Translations under genes and position numbers: made by a program | Shown here: positions 17,004-26,196 of the stretch, piece by piece | Layout of the letters: each line of letters begins with the position of its first letter | Numbering within the stretch: position 1 is the stretch's first letter | Notes under the pieces: generated by a model | Told to the model about the DNA's origin: nothing | The model's database searches: none | Seen by the model: only the letters and a program-made list of their open reading frames with translations | Assembly: GCA_963759875.1 (NCBI GenBank) | Contig: CAVXBB010000017.1 | Span: 558,001-622,000, forward strand | Length of the DNA: 64,000 bases | From: JAFAGX01 sp963759875 | GTDB lineage: Bacteria > Acidobacteriota > Terriglobia > Terriglobales > Acidobacteriaceae | Direction: 5' to 3'

Positions 17004-18086
17004 ATGAAGATCATCGCGTTAGAGGAACACTACGGGCTTCCGGTTATATACGAAGCCGCTCATAAGGCGAACGATAGGCTCGCTCTGGCATACGACGTAC
17101 TTAAGAAAACGGGAAAGTTTAAGGAGTCGAAAACTGGGTTTCCAGAAGGCATCTATGATCTGGGCGAGGGGCGGATCGCTGCTATGGATGACGCCGGCAT
17201 CGATGTGTCGATCCTCTCGTACCCTACGCCGAACGCAGAGGGCCTCGATCCGTCGCTGGCAAAGGAGCTAACTAGACAGGCGAACGACACCCTGGCAGCT
17301 ACAGTCTCCAAGTACCCGGACCGGCTCCTCGGATTTGCCACACTACCGATGCTCGACCCCGCGGCTGCAGTCCGCGAACTCGAGCGCTCCGTTCGCGACC
17401 TGCACTTTGTTGGCGCATTGATAAATAGCAACATCAACGGGCGTTACTTTGACGATAAATTCTTCTGGCCAGTGTTTGAATGCGCCGAAGCGCTCGGCGT
17501 GCCCATCTACCTGCATCCCCAAATCCCTCCCCAGCCGGTGGTCGACGCCTACTACAGCGGCTTCGCTCCCGAAATATCTGCGTTTCTGTCAATTGCGGGA
17601 GTCGGTTGGCACATCGACACTGGCATACACTGCCTCCGCTTAATCCTAGGCGGGGTGTTCGACCGGTTTCCTGAGCTCCAGATCATTGTGGGTCACAATC
17701 TCGAAATATTGAGTTGGTCGGCGTGGCGGATGGACTACTCTTTTCCGTTAGGAAAGAACGGTGGACTGAAACGGACCATCAAGGAATACCTTCGGGAGAA
17801 CTTCTACGGTGGAATCCTCGCCGGTGAGTACGTAGGTCAAGAGCCTGGCGCGATGGATAGCGGCTGGAGTTTGGCGTACCAGGCCTATCTGGGCATGGCG
17901 AATACGGTTGGCATTGACCGCGTCGTCTTCACCACGGACTATCCATACGGCGACATGAAGGCCGCTCGGCGATTCTTTGACCAGATGCCAATAAGCCCTG
18001 TTGACAAGGAAAAGATCGGCCATCTCAATGCAGAGCGCCTTCTTGGGCTTGCGAACAAGCTGGCCGAAGTCAAAGCCGCAGCCTGA
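17004..18086 (+). CDS. Amidohydrolase, ACMSD/gamma-resorcylate decarboxylase type
   Basis: 360 residues. ALEEHYG near residue 5 gives the Glu/His metal ligands typical of the ACMSD-like group; YLHPQIPP, IIVGHNLE (variant of GHxGE) and FTTDYPYG supply the further His and Asp positions. These zinc or manganese enzymes decarboxylate or hydrolyse aromatic acids such as resorcylate or 2-amino-3-carboxymuconate semialdehyde. AGGAG lies before the ATG. Co-directional with the crotonase and isochorismatase-like genes, suggesting an aromatic/terpenoid catabolic cassette. Confidence 0.85.
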   Translation: MKIIALEEHYGLPVIYEAAHKANDRLALAYDVLKKTGKFKESKTGFPEGIYDLGEGRIAAMDDAGIDVSILSYPTPNAEGLDPSLAKELTRQANDTLAATVSKYPDRLLGFATLPMLDPAAAVRELERSVRDLHFVGALINSNINGRYFDDKFFWPVFECAEALGVPIYLHPQIPPQPVVDAYYSGFAPEISAFLSIAGVGWHIDTGIHCLRLILGGVFDRFPELQIIVGHNLEILSWSAWRMDYSFPLGKNGGLKRTIKEYLRENFYGGILAGEYVGQEPGAMDSGWSLAYQAYLGMANTVGIDRVVFTTDYPYGDMKAARRFFDQMPISPVDKEKIGHLNAERLLGLANKLAEVKAAA

Positions 18087-18224
18087 ACTCTGACCGGTCG
18101 GACCTACGCGCGCTCCATCGAAACACTCTAACCCCGGAATCGCTTACTCCGATCCTGTTCGGGATGGCAAGCGAAGATCAAAGAACGTAACAGGACATAG
18201 AAATCAATAAAAAGGAAAAACATC

Positions 18225-18872
18225 ATGAGCACAAGAATCGCATTAAGCGGACTTGATCCTGCCCGCACGGCTTTGCTAGTGGTGCATATGGTCAAGGGAG
18301 TGGCCGGGGAGGTCGACACTCCTTTCAGCCGGCTTTTCCGGCACCGTGCCGAGGAGACAGGGATTATCAAGGCCCAGGTACGGTTGCTGGATGCGTTCCG
18401 TGGGGCGAAGGCTAAGGTGCTCTACACCGCGGTCACGTACCAGACAGGGCTCCCCGGGATCAGCCCGAATTCCCCTCTGTGGCGCACTCTCTTCGATTGT
18501 GTCTGCCTGATGGAGGGCACTCCCGCGGTCGAGCTCATTGACGAACTCTGCAGGCGGCCCGATGAATCGCTCGTCAGGGGGCAGGCGGCCAACGGGTTCG
18601 ACCGGACCGTGCTCGACACGATTCTCCGGGTGGCCGGCGTCGACACCCTCGTTCTCGCCGGGATAGCCACCGACGTCGCTGGCGAATCCACCGCGCGCGC
18701 TGCATCCGACCTGCAATACCGGACAATCGTCGTCTCCGACGCCTGCACCGCCGACAACGATGAGAGCCACACCCGCTCGCTCGACGTGCTCCAAAAGTGG
18801 TTTGCCGAGGCACGCACCGCCGACGAGGTCCTCACCGCACTGAAACAGACGCCGGCGACCATAGCGGCCTAG
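18225..18872 (+). CDS. Isochorismatase-fold protein lacking catalytic residues
   Basis: 215 residues with the fold of cysteine hydrolases (ALLVVHMVKG at the N terminus; GVDTLVLAGIATDVAGESTA). In active family members the triad is Asp in VIDMQ, Lys in the Kx4F region and Cys in TDVCV. Here these read VVHMV, RGQAANGF and TDVAG, so all three are replaced. It may act as a non-catalytic or binding protein, or represent a distinct activity. Its codon use is GC-richer than neighbours, a sign of transfer. An AGGAGG and an ATG follow its stop, but that next gene is cut off at 18897. Confidence 0.75.
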   Translation: MSTRIALSGLDPARTALLVVHMVKGVAGEVDTPFSRLFRHRAEETGIIKAQVRLLDAFRGAKAKVLYTAVTYQTGLPGISPNSPLWRTLFDCVCLMEGTPAVELIDELCRRPDESLVRGQAANGFDRTVLDTILRVAGVDTLVLAGIATDVAGESTARAASDLQYRTIVVSDACTADNDESHTRSLDVLQKWFAEARTADEVLTALKQTPATIAA

Positions 18873-18897
18873 ACATCGGAACCCAGGAGGCAAAATG

Positions 18898-19998
18898 TCA
18901 GATCGTCCCCTCATCGGGCTGAGAATTTGTTGTAAATCTTCCGCGCCAGGCTCCTTGAAGGTTCCAATGGGTTCCGGCAATCTGCTCCATGTCGGTTTGA
19001 AAGTTAAGGCCCATGGAACTGTTGCTCCCGGTTGTCGAGCCATTACTGCTAATTCCGCTGTAATCTAACCCGATTCGAGCCATCATCCGGCTGTCGCGTG
19101 GAGTTTGCTCAACTGGTGTGGAGGCAGACGACACAGCCGCAACGTTGTGCGGCGTCGGGGTGTTGACAGCCGGATTTGCGGCCGGCACATTGCCCAGCCG
19201 CGCATAATCAGTCTGCGAAAGTTCGGCCCAATCTCCGGGCTTCACTTCGCGCATCGCATTGTGGATCTCAGTTACGGAAGATGTTTCGGCGACGGAAACG
19301 ATCCGGAGCTCAGCGACAACTCCGCCTTCCGGATTCGGGTTATCGGGTTGGGCCGGCTCGCTTTCATGCACCAGCAACGTCATACCGTCCGCGAGGCCGG
19401 AACTTCGTCCACCAATTAAGTAGGCAGCCCCTTCGGCGACATACTTAACTTTGAAACTGGCGTGAAGATTGCCGTCGCTAGGCGGCATTGCGGTTAACTT
19501 CGGCAGCTTCATTCTCTGCTGAGGCCATAATTTCCCCCACAACGAGCCCCTGGCGGCGGGGGCGACGGACTGATGTTGATTGGCTCCTACATGGTCCGCC
19601 GTCCCATTTGTCGGCAGAACAATCAAGACGATGGAGTTCCCTGAGGTCGTAAGTTGATACGGGTGGTCGTGATCTAAATCAACTACCACGCGTGTCATCG
19701 GCGGGTCCGTACTGTTGAGCTCCCATCCCACCCGCAAAACGCCGTTGCGGTTCACTGCAACACCATGCTGTCTCGAGATCGTAAGAGTAGCGGGAAGATC
19801 TAAGATGATGCGTTCCGGATTTCTCGCAACTGTCACTCTTGGAGTGATCTTGGACGTAAGCGTGATTTCGAGCTTTAGATCGTCGCCGGACCGGGAGATC
19901 TTCAGCTTGCGCATGGCCGCAGTTTCCGCAGAGGCAATCTGACCGATCAGCAAAGAGGCTAGAAGCAGCAAAATATACGTGTCGATAACTGCCTTCAT
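18898..19998 (-). CDS. AMIN-domain protein, C-terminus truncated
   Basis: About 366 residues from ATG at 19998, with a signal peptide (MKAVIDTYILLLLASLLIG). The AMIN domain follows (MRKLKISRSGDDLKLEITLT, ERIILDLPAT, RVVVDLDHDH), the periplasmic peptidoglycan or pilus-associated domain seen with secretins. A linker rich in P, T and N precedes a beta-strand-rich region (RIGLDYSG, MGLNFQTDMEQI) that normally continues in long proteins of this kind. Translation stops just after QPDEGTI at a TGA that arises at the junction with the cassette at 18895-18905. Probably a truncated, non-functional secretion-associated protein. Confidence 0.7.
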   Translation of the reverse strand: MKAVIDTYILLLLASLLIGQIASAETAAMRKLKISRSGDDLKLEITLTSKITPRVTVARNPERIILDLPATLTISRQHGVAVNRNGVLRVGWELNSTDPPMTRVVVDLDHDHPYQLTTSGNSIVLIVLPTNGTADHVGANQHQSVAPAARGSLWGKLWPQQRMKLPKLTAMPPSDGNLHASFKVKYVAEGAAYLIGGRSSGLADGMTLLVHESEPAQPDNPNPEGGVVAELRIVSVAETSSVTEIHNAMREVKPGDWAELSQTDYARLGNVPAANPAVNTPTPHNVAAVSSASTPVEQTPRDSRMMARIGLDYSGISSNGSTTGSNSSMGLNFQTDMEQIAGTHWNLQGAWRGRFTTNSQPDEGTI

Positions 19999-20107
19999 TT
20001 GCGGCTGCCAAAGGACCATCGAGTTGTTGAGCCAATCTTGCATTAGTAATGACTGCATTTACGTTTCTACCGTCCTGCACAGCGAATCAGGACAGTCTTG
20101 GTTAAAC

Positions 20108-20752
20108 CTATCGTCGCTTTCTTACCGACATGGACACGACGATCCTCCAACTGTCCATGCTGGTATGGCATTGTTGGCAATCGGTCGAATAGCCCAGGGC
20201 TTGGTGGTTAGGCGAAGTCGTTCTCTGAAAGGCTCTTAAATGGCAGCTCTCGCACTCCGTGGAAAGCCCCTGACGGTTAAACTGCCCCACGGCCCCGGCT
20301 CGGTGACATGAATAGCAGTCTGTAACAGCATGCGCCCCAATCAGGGGAAAACGATCCTGGTGTGCATTGATGTCCTTGAGTGACACTTGCCAACCGCCGA
20401 CTCTGTGGCAGAGATCGCATTGTGCCCCGTTTTTCCGTCGATGAATGTCGGCATGGCAGTCCTGGCAATTGCGGCCGATGTTAGCGAACACCGGATTAAC
20501 GTGGCACTCTCCACAAGTCACGGTCGTGTGCAGGCCCTGCAATGGAAAACCTGTCTTGCTGTGATCGAAGTCGGGTTTCTTACGAATTGGTTTCCAACCG
20601 GAGGACGTATGGCACTTCTCACAGGCAACCTCCATCGGTCCGTGCGGACTGAGATCGGAATTGCGGTCAGCGGAACTATCGGGCCTTGCGGGGAGGCCAG
20701 CGGACATCTGAAACAGAATGATTGCGTGCATGAGCAGAATGCTTCCCGTCAT
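20108..20752 (-). CDS. Heptahaem c-type cytochrome
   Basis: 214 residues with a hydrophobic N-terminal signal segment and seven CxxCH motifs (CEKCH, CGECH, CQDCH, CDLCH, CYSCH, CESCH, CQQCH). GGGAG lies before the ATG. Repeated FPLxGxHxxxxCxxCH units are those of the cytochrome c3/c7-like multihaem family. Exported and holo-assembled in the periplasm; role in electron transfer is general family knowledge. It is co-directional with and 45 bp downstream of the larger cytochrome. Confidence 0.9.
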   Translation of the reverse strand: MTGSILLMHAIILFQMSAGLPARPDSSADRNSDLSPHGPMEVACEKCHTSSGWKPIRKKPDFDHSKTGFPLQGLHTTVTCGECHVNPVFANIGRNCQDCHADIHRRKNGAQCDLCHRVGGWQVSLKDINAHQDRFPLIGAHAVTDCYSCHRAGAVGQFNRQGLSTECESCHLRAFQRTTSPNHQALGYSTDCQQCHTSMDSWRIVVSMSVRKRR

Positions 20753-20797
20753 TGCCGCTCCCTTCGATCCACACTACCGTTTATTGGCCGCATACGA

Positions 20798-22783
20798 TCA
20801 GTTCTCAACTTGCCTAGTCCTGCGTAAGTCTCGGCCGTGGCACGCCACACATTCCTTGCTGGTCGGTTTGTAAAAGAGAATGATTTTTCCATCCGCCACT
20901 CTGCTCAATTTGTGGCAGGATTCGCAGCGCACATTGCGATGCGCACCTTCCAACGGAAACGAGGATTGTTTGTCGTGATTAAAAAGCGACGGCTTCCATT
21001 TCCTGACATCGTGGCAGCGACTGCACTCACCACCATCAACGTTAGAGAACTGTTGCCCGTGGACATCCACGTGGCATAGTGAGCATTTGCGGGGTGCCAG
21101 TATGAAATCAACCTGCGCGAGCCCCGTTAATTGATTATTCGGCTTGTGGCAAGCGGCACATGGAGCAGACTTATGTGCACCGCTTAAGGGGAACGAGGTT
21201 TTTGTATGATCGAATGGAGATAGGTCACTCCATGTTGCAGTCGAGTGACATACTTCGCAGCCAGGTGAAAGGCTATTCGCCCTCGCCGACACTAAGAATC
21301 TTTTAAATCGTCCGGCGTGCGGGTCAGCGTGACAACTTGCGCACGAAAATACCGGCCATCGGTATTGCGCGGTTAGTTTCGGTCCAAAAATCTGTGTTTG
21401 CTTGTGACAGTCATTGCATGCAACCGCCAAGTGGCTTCCCGTCAGACGAAATGACACCTCGCTGTGCCGGCGGAGGCTGAATGTGGAGGGCACAAACCTC
21501 AACAGACTGTGGCAATCGTCGCAGCGGTTAAGATATGGAGCCGCAGCAAATTGATTCGCGTGTTGATCCGAGTGGCAATCGGTGCAGTAGCGAAACTTGA
21601 TCGCGTAAACAGTTGCTTTGCCCCTTGGGATATGGCATCCCGCGCAGGGGGCGGTGGCGTGTTTACCCTCCAGGGGATAGGCGGTCCTCATATGTTCCTT
21701 CCGCCCGAATGTAGAGGGTTTGAAAGTGTCGACGGAGTGGCAGTTCGAGCATTCACCTCCACCGGTTCGTTTGGCAAACTGCCCTCCGTGCGGGTCGGGA
21801 TGATGACAATCCGAGCATTTCTGAAAAACTAATGGCTTTTGAAAGTCGGCTTTTGCGTGGCATTGCACGCAATCCACTTGGCGATGTTTGCCTAGCAAGG
21901 GAAATTTAGTCTTGGAGTGTTCGAAAGTACGATTCATCTCCGCTGGCGAAGTTTTGTTCCAGCCTGCCGTGTCATGACAAGATCGACACGTTTGCATGAA
22001 GCGGCCGCGATGAGGGTCGGCGTGGCAATCCCTGCAGTCGCCAAAAGGAGTTCCGACATAGCGTGGCTTGTTATCGGGCGCGGTATTGTGGCAGAGTTCA
22101 CAGCGGACCTTAACGTGTAATCCGGTGAGAGGATATCGGCTGAGCGAATGATTAAAGCTCAGAATGGTAATTGTTTTCCACTCGAGGAAGTTGTGACACT
22201 GGAGGCAATTCGCGCCGAGGCGGCTTTTGTGCGCATCCTGATGACAATTAGCACAGCTCGGGGACACTCCCAGGAATGTTTTGGCAAGATCTGTAACTCG
22301 AATCGTTGCCAGCTCACGCGGGTCGATGTGGTCTGCCGAATGGCAACGGCTACATGCCAGACCGATATGCTTTCCTTCTAACTTGTAGCCTGTCTTCTCG
22401 TGATCGAAAGTATCAACGTTCCATTTTGTTAGTGGGGCGTTCTCACCGTTGTGCTCGGGGTGGCAGTCTACGCACATATTGCTAGACCCTTCCTCCAGCT
22501 CATACGAAGCATGTAGCCCTTTGCGAGCCTCAATTCTCCACCCAATTTCCTTATGGCAAGACAAACATCGAAAGGTGCGCTTGCCGGTCGAAAGCTCATG
22601 GCAGCTTGTGCAATTCTCCAAGCCTTTCACCGAGCGATGTGCGCGGGAGAGGGTGCCCGGTGAAATCTGACCGACGGCTGGAATGGAACTCGACAACATA
22701 GTGAACACGATGATCCCGATAAACGCCGACTTCGAGAGCACGCAAAACCAAGCCACAAAAAGTGATCGTCCCGAGGCCGGCAT
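20798..22783 (-). CDS. Large multihaem cytochrome c (23 CxxCH motifs)
   Basis: 661 residues. A signal-anchor-like start (MPASGRSLFVAWFCVL) is followed by 23 CxxCH motifs, which I counted from CTSCH near residue 57 to CVACH near residue 650. The repeated unit FPLxGxHxxxxCxxCHxxxxF recurs about every 60-70 residues with DCHxDxHxGxF spacers. The family is known for conducting electrons across periplasm or outer membrane, often in metal-reducing or dissimilatory bacteria. No porin or OmcA-like partner is adjacent. Together with the 7-haem protein this is a 30-haem module. Confidence 0.92.
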   Translation of the reverse strand: MPASGRSLFVAWFCVLSKSAFIGIIVFTMLSSSIPAVGQISPGTLSRAHRSVKGLENCTSCHELSTGKRTFRCLSCHKEIGWRIEARKGLHASYELEEGSSNMCVDCHPEHNGENAPLTKWNVDTFDHEKTGYKLEGKHIGLACSRCHSADHIDPRELATIRVTDLAKTFLGVSPSCANCHQDAHKSRLGANCLQCHNFLEWKTITILSFNHSLSRYPLTGLHVKVRCELCHNTAPDNKPRYVGTPFGDCRDCHADPHRGRFMQTCRSCHDTAGWNKTSPAEMNRTFEHSKTKFPLLGKHRQVDCVQCHAKADFQKPLVFQKCSDCHHPDPHGGQFAKRTGGGECSNCHSVDTFKPSTFGRKEHMRTAYPLEGKHATAPCAGCHIPRGKATVYAIKFRYCTDCHSDQHANQFAAAPYLNRCDDCHSLLRFVPSTFSLRRHSEVSFRLTGSHLAVACNDCHKQTQIFGPKLTAQYRWPVFSCASCHADPHAGRFKRFLVSARANSLSPGCEVCHSTATWSDLSPFDHTKTSFPLSGAHKSAPCAACHKPNNQLTGLAQVDFILAPRKCSLCHVDVHGQQFSNVDGGECSRCHDVRKWKPSLFNHDKQSSFPLEGAHRNVRCESCHKLSRVADGKIILFYKPTSKECVACHGRDLRRTRQVEN

Positions 22784-22911
22784 TTGTTGTTAGTCGTTGG
22801 TCGATAACCTTGGCAGCCGCTCGATGCCCGATCGAAGAGCGGCTGACATTCCAAGGTTCTAAAACGTTTTGCGTCCGCCGATGCTGCAAGAACAGCGGTG
22901 ATCGCGAGTTC

Positions 22912-24210
22912 CTAGTAGACATCTCCGCCGAAATCGTCAGCCGCCTCGTCCTGAGCCTGAGAACGATCCAGCGCCTGCTGGTCACTCCACCGAAGAGGTA
23001 AGCTGACCGTTGCGCCGATAGTCACGCCGTTGCCATCCAGCGTTACTGATATTGGATCCGGTATCTCAGTCAGCCCATTACAATCCAGCAGGCTGTAGCT
23101 GGCGACGAAGCGCTGAGCCATGAATGTATAAAGAGAATTTGCCGCGCTAGTGACAGGCGATGGGCTTGCGAGCAGCGCTGCCCGATCGCTCAGGAGCCGA
23201 GGGGGCGCGATCCTGAGCATGTGCCGGCAATATCTTGCCGTATCGGCTTGTTCCACAATTCGTGCCTCGCGCTGGTCAACACCGCGCCTGTAGGCATTGA
23301 CCTTGTCCAAGTTGATCGTTCCGTCGGGGTTCAACACCATCGGGTCTCCGGCTGGGATCCGGGCCGTCGGACGTCTCTGATGCCGTCGCGCTTGAATTTC
23401 GTTGAGAGCCAGGCCAGCGGCTAATTGGCCGGGATCGGCCAAGTCAGCTACCTTCCACGGAGTGCAATTGAGGGCAGGGTCGAGAAATCTGTCGAGCAAC
23501 CCGTTATCGCTGGGATTTCCAAGCGTCGTCGCGCCGGGGAGAGCTTGCGCGTTTGCTGTCGTATTCTGTGCTAGTAATCCGTCAGCGCTGATTAGGTAAG
23601 TTACCGGCAGGTTATCGCTTTGGTCCTGATCGACTACGAAAAAGTCTCGGACGGTAGGGCAAGGATGGTTGTCCGCGGCAATTCCCAGGCGAGGCACCTC
23701 TAGTTGACCGGCACGAATCGCGCGGTGGGCGACACGGAAGAAAGCCGGGGCATTGCAATACGAGAATTGCCCAAAAACGTTATCTGGCAGTCCGTTTACA
23801 CATGCACTTTCCTCCAGCACTCCGGGAGATGCTCCTTGCTGAATCAGGTTGTTGCCATTGAACCCGAACCAGAGCGCCACAATCGCGTGATCTGGAATGG
23901 TGGGAACTACGGGTGCTACCGCGGGCGTCGAATCGGCATCGATGACCAATGGGTTATAGATCGAAATCTGACCGCTGACCGGATCGAGGATTGCGGCTTG
24001 AACGAAGGCTGACGAATTTGAATTGGTCTCATGGCACGGCCCGTCCGCTGTGTTTGTGGCAGTTAGCTGGTACGGAGTGGCCAGCCCGGCGGCAGTGAAT
24101 GGGGCAACGGGAATGATGATCGTGCAGTTAGGGTTCTGGGCCAACACCAGACTGGACACGCTGCTGACCATTATCAAAAAGAACATCTTGACCAAATTGA
24201 GAGTTTTCAT
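22912..24210 (-). CDS. Secreted hypothetical protein
   Basis: About 432 residues from ATG at 24210, chosen for its signal peptide (MKTLNLVKMFFLIMVSSVSS) and GGAGGA about 8 bases upstream. Contains several cysteines and an N-terminal beta-rich region (CTIIIPVAPFTAAGLATPYQL). No known catalytic motif. The gene lies upstream of the cytochrome genes in the same direction (129-bp gap to the cytochrome), so it may be part of the same unit. Function unknown. Confidence 0.6.
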   Translation of the reverse strand: MKTLNLVKMFFLIMVSSVSSLVLAQNPNCTIIIPVAPFTAAGLATPYQLTATNTADGPCHETNSNSSAFVQAAILDPVSGQISIYNPLVIDADSTPAVAPVVPTIPDHAIVALWFGFNGNNLIQQGASPGVLEESACVNGLPDNVFGQFSYCNAPAFFRVAHRAIRAGQLEVPRLGIAADNHPCPTVRDFFVVDQDQSDNLPVTYLISADGLLAQNTTANAQALPGATTLGNPSDNGLLDRFLDPALNCTPWKVADLADPGQLAAGLALNEIQARRHQRRPTARIPAGDPMVLNPDGTINLDKVNAYRRGVDQREARIVEQADTARYCRHMLRIAPPRLLSDRAALLASPSPVTSAANSLYTFMAQRFVASYSLLDCNGLTEIPDPISVTLDGNGVTIGATVSLPLRWSDQQALDRSQAQDEAADDFGGDVY

Positions 24211-24276
24211 TGAACTCATTCCTCCATGCAGATTACGGACACACTGCGGCGTACTAAGGCTTTGCACTAAAAGCAA

Positions 24277-24853
24277 GGTGCCTAAATGTTCGTTTGTCCT
24301 ACGTGGCCGTGTCGGACTACTGAGGGCTGATTCAGAAGGTGGCTAAAGGAAAGAGCCCCGGACGCTCTTGAGTGGAAGTCCTGTGACCTCGTTCAGGGCG
24401 TCGTATGTGAACGCAGTGTAGATTTGGTTGAGTACTGAGACAAGTCTGAGAAGGCCAACCCAGACGTACAATACGCAGAATGAAAAATGGTCAAGGGAAA
24501 CTTTTGCAAGAGTGAAGTTGAACGTCTCACCTTCAGTAACGAGTAAACTTCGCATCCACGCCATCCCATCAGTCAAACCCTCTCTTTGAAATCAGGATCG
24601 TAGTGGCTGCGAAAAACAATCCAGCGGATCGCGAACATGGAAGATCGCTGATCCGCAGCCGTGCTCCGCAAAAATCCATCAACCGCCCGCGAGGCAGGGA
24701 AAGCATGGGCTCCTCATCTAGTTTTGGTTAGAGGCACTGCCCAGCCAAAAGCGTGAGCCCAACGAGAATGGCTGGTTTCATGTTTACTCCTGCTCTGGAG
24801 GATTCAGTTTCTCAGACCTGGCAAAAACAGAATCTTACCAAAACTGATTGCGC
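24277..24853. other. Intergenic region with no convincing gene except a micro-ORF
   Basis: Between the secreted protein and the sigma factor. Reading frames here (for example 24343-24576 leftward) have unlikely composition. A leftward micro-ORF at 24728-24781 has a good ribosome-binding site and is listed separately. No tRNA or clear terminator seen. Confidence 0.4.
24728..24781 (-). CDS. 17-residue hydrophobic peptide with strong RBS
   Basis: MKPAILVGLTLLAGQCL is preceded by GCAGGAGTAAAC. It looks like a bare signal peptide or an entericidin-like toxin fragment that ends early at TAA. Either a leader peptide, a small membrane peptide, or a decayed lipoprotein gene. Evidence is only the ribosome-binding site and hydrophobic composition. 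Confidence 0.3.
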   Translation of the reverse strand: MKPAILVGLTLLAGQCL

Positions 24854-26119
24854 TCAAACTGTTTGCGATGATGTGGGGAGAGTTTCCTCTAGCCGGCGCT
24901 GCAGATAACGGCGCTCTGCATCGTTGGTGACAAGGGCAAGTGCTCGCCGATAACTGGCCACTGCTCCTTCCAGGTCGCCTATGCGTCTCAGCAGGTCGGC
25001 ACGGGCGGCGTGCAGCAAGTGGTAACTCTCCAGGTCCTCGCTTGCGACAAGAGTCTCAATCAGTTTGAGCGCCTCGTGCACACCGCCGACCATGGCCACA
25101 GCAACGGCTCGATTCAGCGATACGATTGGACTAGGCTGAACGCGTTCAAGAAGGTCGTAGAGCCTCAGAATCTCACCCCAATCTGTGTCTTCTGCCCGAG
25201 CTGCCCGGCAATGCACGGCTGCTATAGCGGCCTGCAGCGCAAACGGCCCGGGACCTCCCTTCATAGCTTGTTCCGCGAGCAATAAGCCTTCTTGTATCTG
25301 AGTATGATTCCAGAGACTGCGATCCTGCGCGTCGAGCAGTACAAGATCGCCAGCCGTATCCCGCCGCGCATCCCGGCGCGAGTCGTGAAGGAGCATCAGG
25401 GCCAGCACACCGGTTGCCTCGGATGGAGGCTGCGGTTGCATGAGATCTATGATCAGCCGGGCAAGGCGGATCGCCTCCCTACATAAGTCGATTCTGACAA
25501 GCGCATTGCCCCGAGTTGCAGCGTAGCTCTCGTTAAAAACCAGGTAGACTACGGTTAGAACGGATGCGAGGCGCGCGGGCATAGCTTTTAAGTCCGGCAC
25601 TACATAGGGGATCCGGGCGTCTCGGATTTTGCGTTTAGCTCGTACCAGCCGTTGCGCCATGGTGGCGGAAGGAACGAGAAAGGCCCGTGCGATTTCGCCA
25701 GTGTCGAGGCCGCACAATGTATGAAGCGTCAGCGCGATCTGCGCTTCCTGCGGGAGCGCGGGGTGACAACAGGCAAAAATGAGCCGGAGACGTTCGTCGG
25801 GAATATCTTCGGTGTTGTAGTCTGGCTCTTCGATGGTACGAAGCAGGCCGGATGCAACCAAGGATTCAACCTTTTCGGAATGCAACTCCCGGCGGCGGAT
25901 GCGGTCGATAGCTTTGTGCCGGGCGGTCTGGACGAGCCAGGCTGAAGGATTTTCAGGAATGCCGGACGTTTCCCATTGCTGGACCGCGGCCGCGAATGCT
26001 TCCTGTGAGCACTCTTCTGCAAGATCAAAATCACCGACGAGCTTGATAAGTGTCGCGACGATCCTGCCCCAATGGGAGCGATAAACGGACTCGATGGCGC
26101 TGGGGACCTGGGAGGCCAT
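24854..26119 (-). CDS. ECF42-type RNA polymerase sigma factor
   Basis: 421 residues. Sigma-2 region includes YRSHWGRIVATLIKLVGDFD, with LAEECSQEAFAAAVQQW; sigma-4 region includes LTLHTLCGLDTGEIARAFLV and SATMAQRLVRAKRKIRDA. The long C-terminal extension (TPR-like helices, ending in LALVTNDAERRYLQRRL) is characteristic of ECF42 sigma factors. It is divergent from a DGPF-domain gene starting at 26197, the conserved partner of ECF42. Family knowledge: DGPF/YCII-like proteins are co-regulated with these sigma factors. No anti-sigma gene nearby. Confidence 0.88.
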   Translation of the reverse strand: MASQVPSAIESVYRSHWGRIVATLIKLVGDFDLAEECSQEAFAAAVQQWETSGIPENPSAWLVQTARHKAIDRIRRRELHSEKVESLVASGLLRTIEEPDYNTEDIPDERLRLIFACCHPALPQEAQIALTLHTLCGLDTGEIARAFLVPSATMAQRLVRAKRKIRDARIPYVVPDLKAMPARLASVLTVVYLVFNESYAATRGNALVRIDLCREAIRLARLIIDLMQPQPPSEATGVLALMLLHDSRRDARRDTAGDLVLLDAQDRSLWNHTQIQEGLLLAEQAMKGGPGPFALQAAIAAVHCRAARAEDTDWGEILRLYDLLERVQPSPIVSLNRAVAVAMVGGVHEALKLIETLVASEDLESYHLLHAARADLLRRIGDLEGAVASYRRALALVTNDAERRYLQRRLEETLPTSSQTV

Positions 26120-26196
26120 AATTCATCTTAAAATTTTCAATTGACGCTGTCGATTTGCCTGGCTGCCAATCGACTTAAATGCTGGAGGACTTGAAA

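Noticed and set aside
24343..24576. Leftward 77-codon frame before the sigma factor
   Set aside because: No family and no ribosome-binding site; likely intergenic noise.
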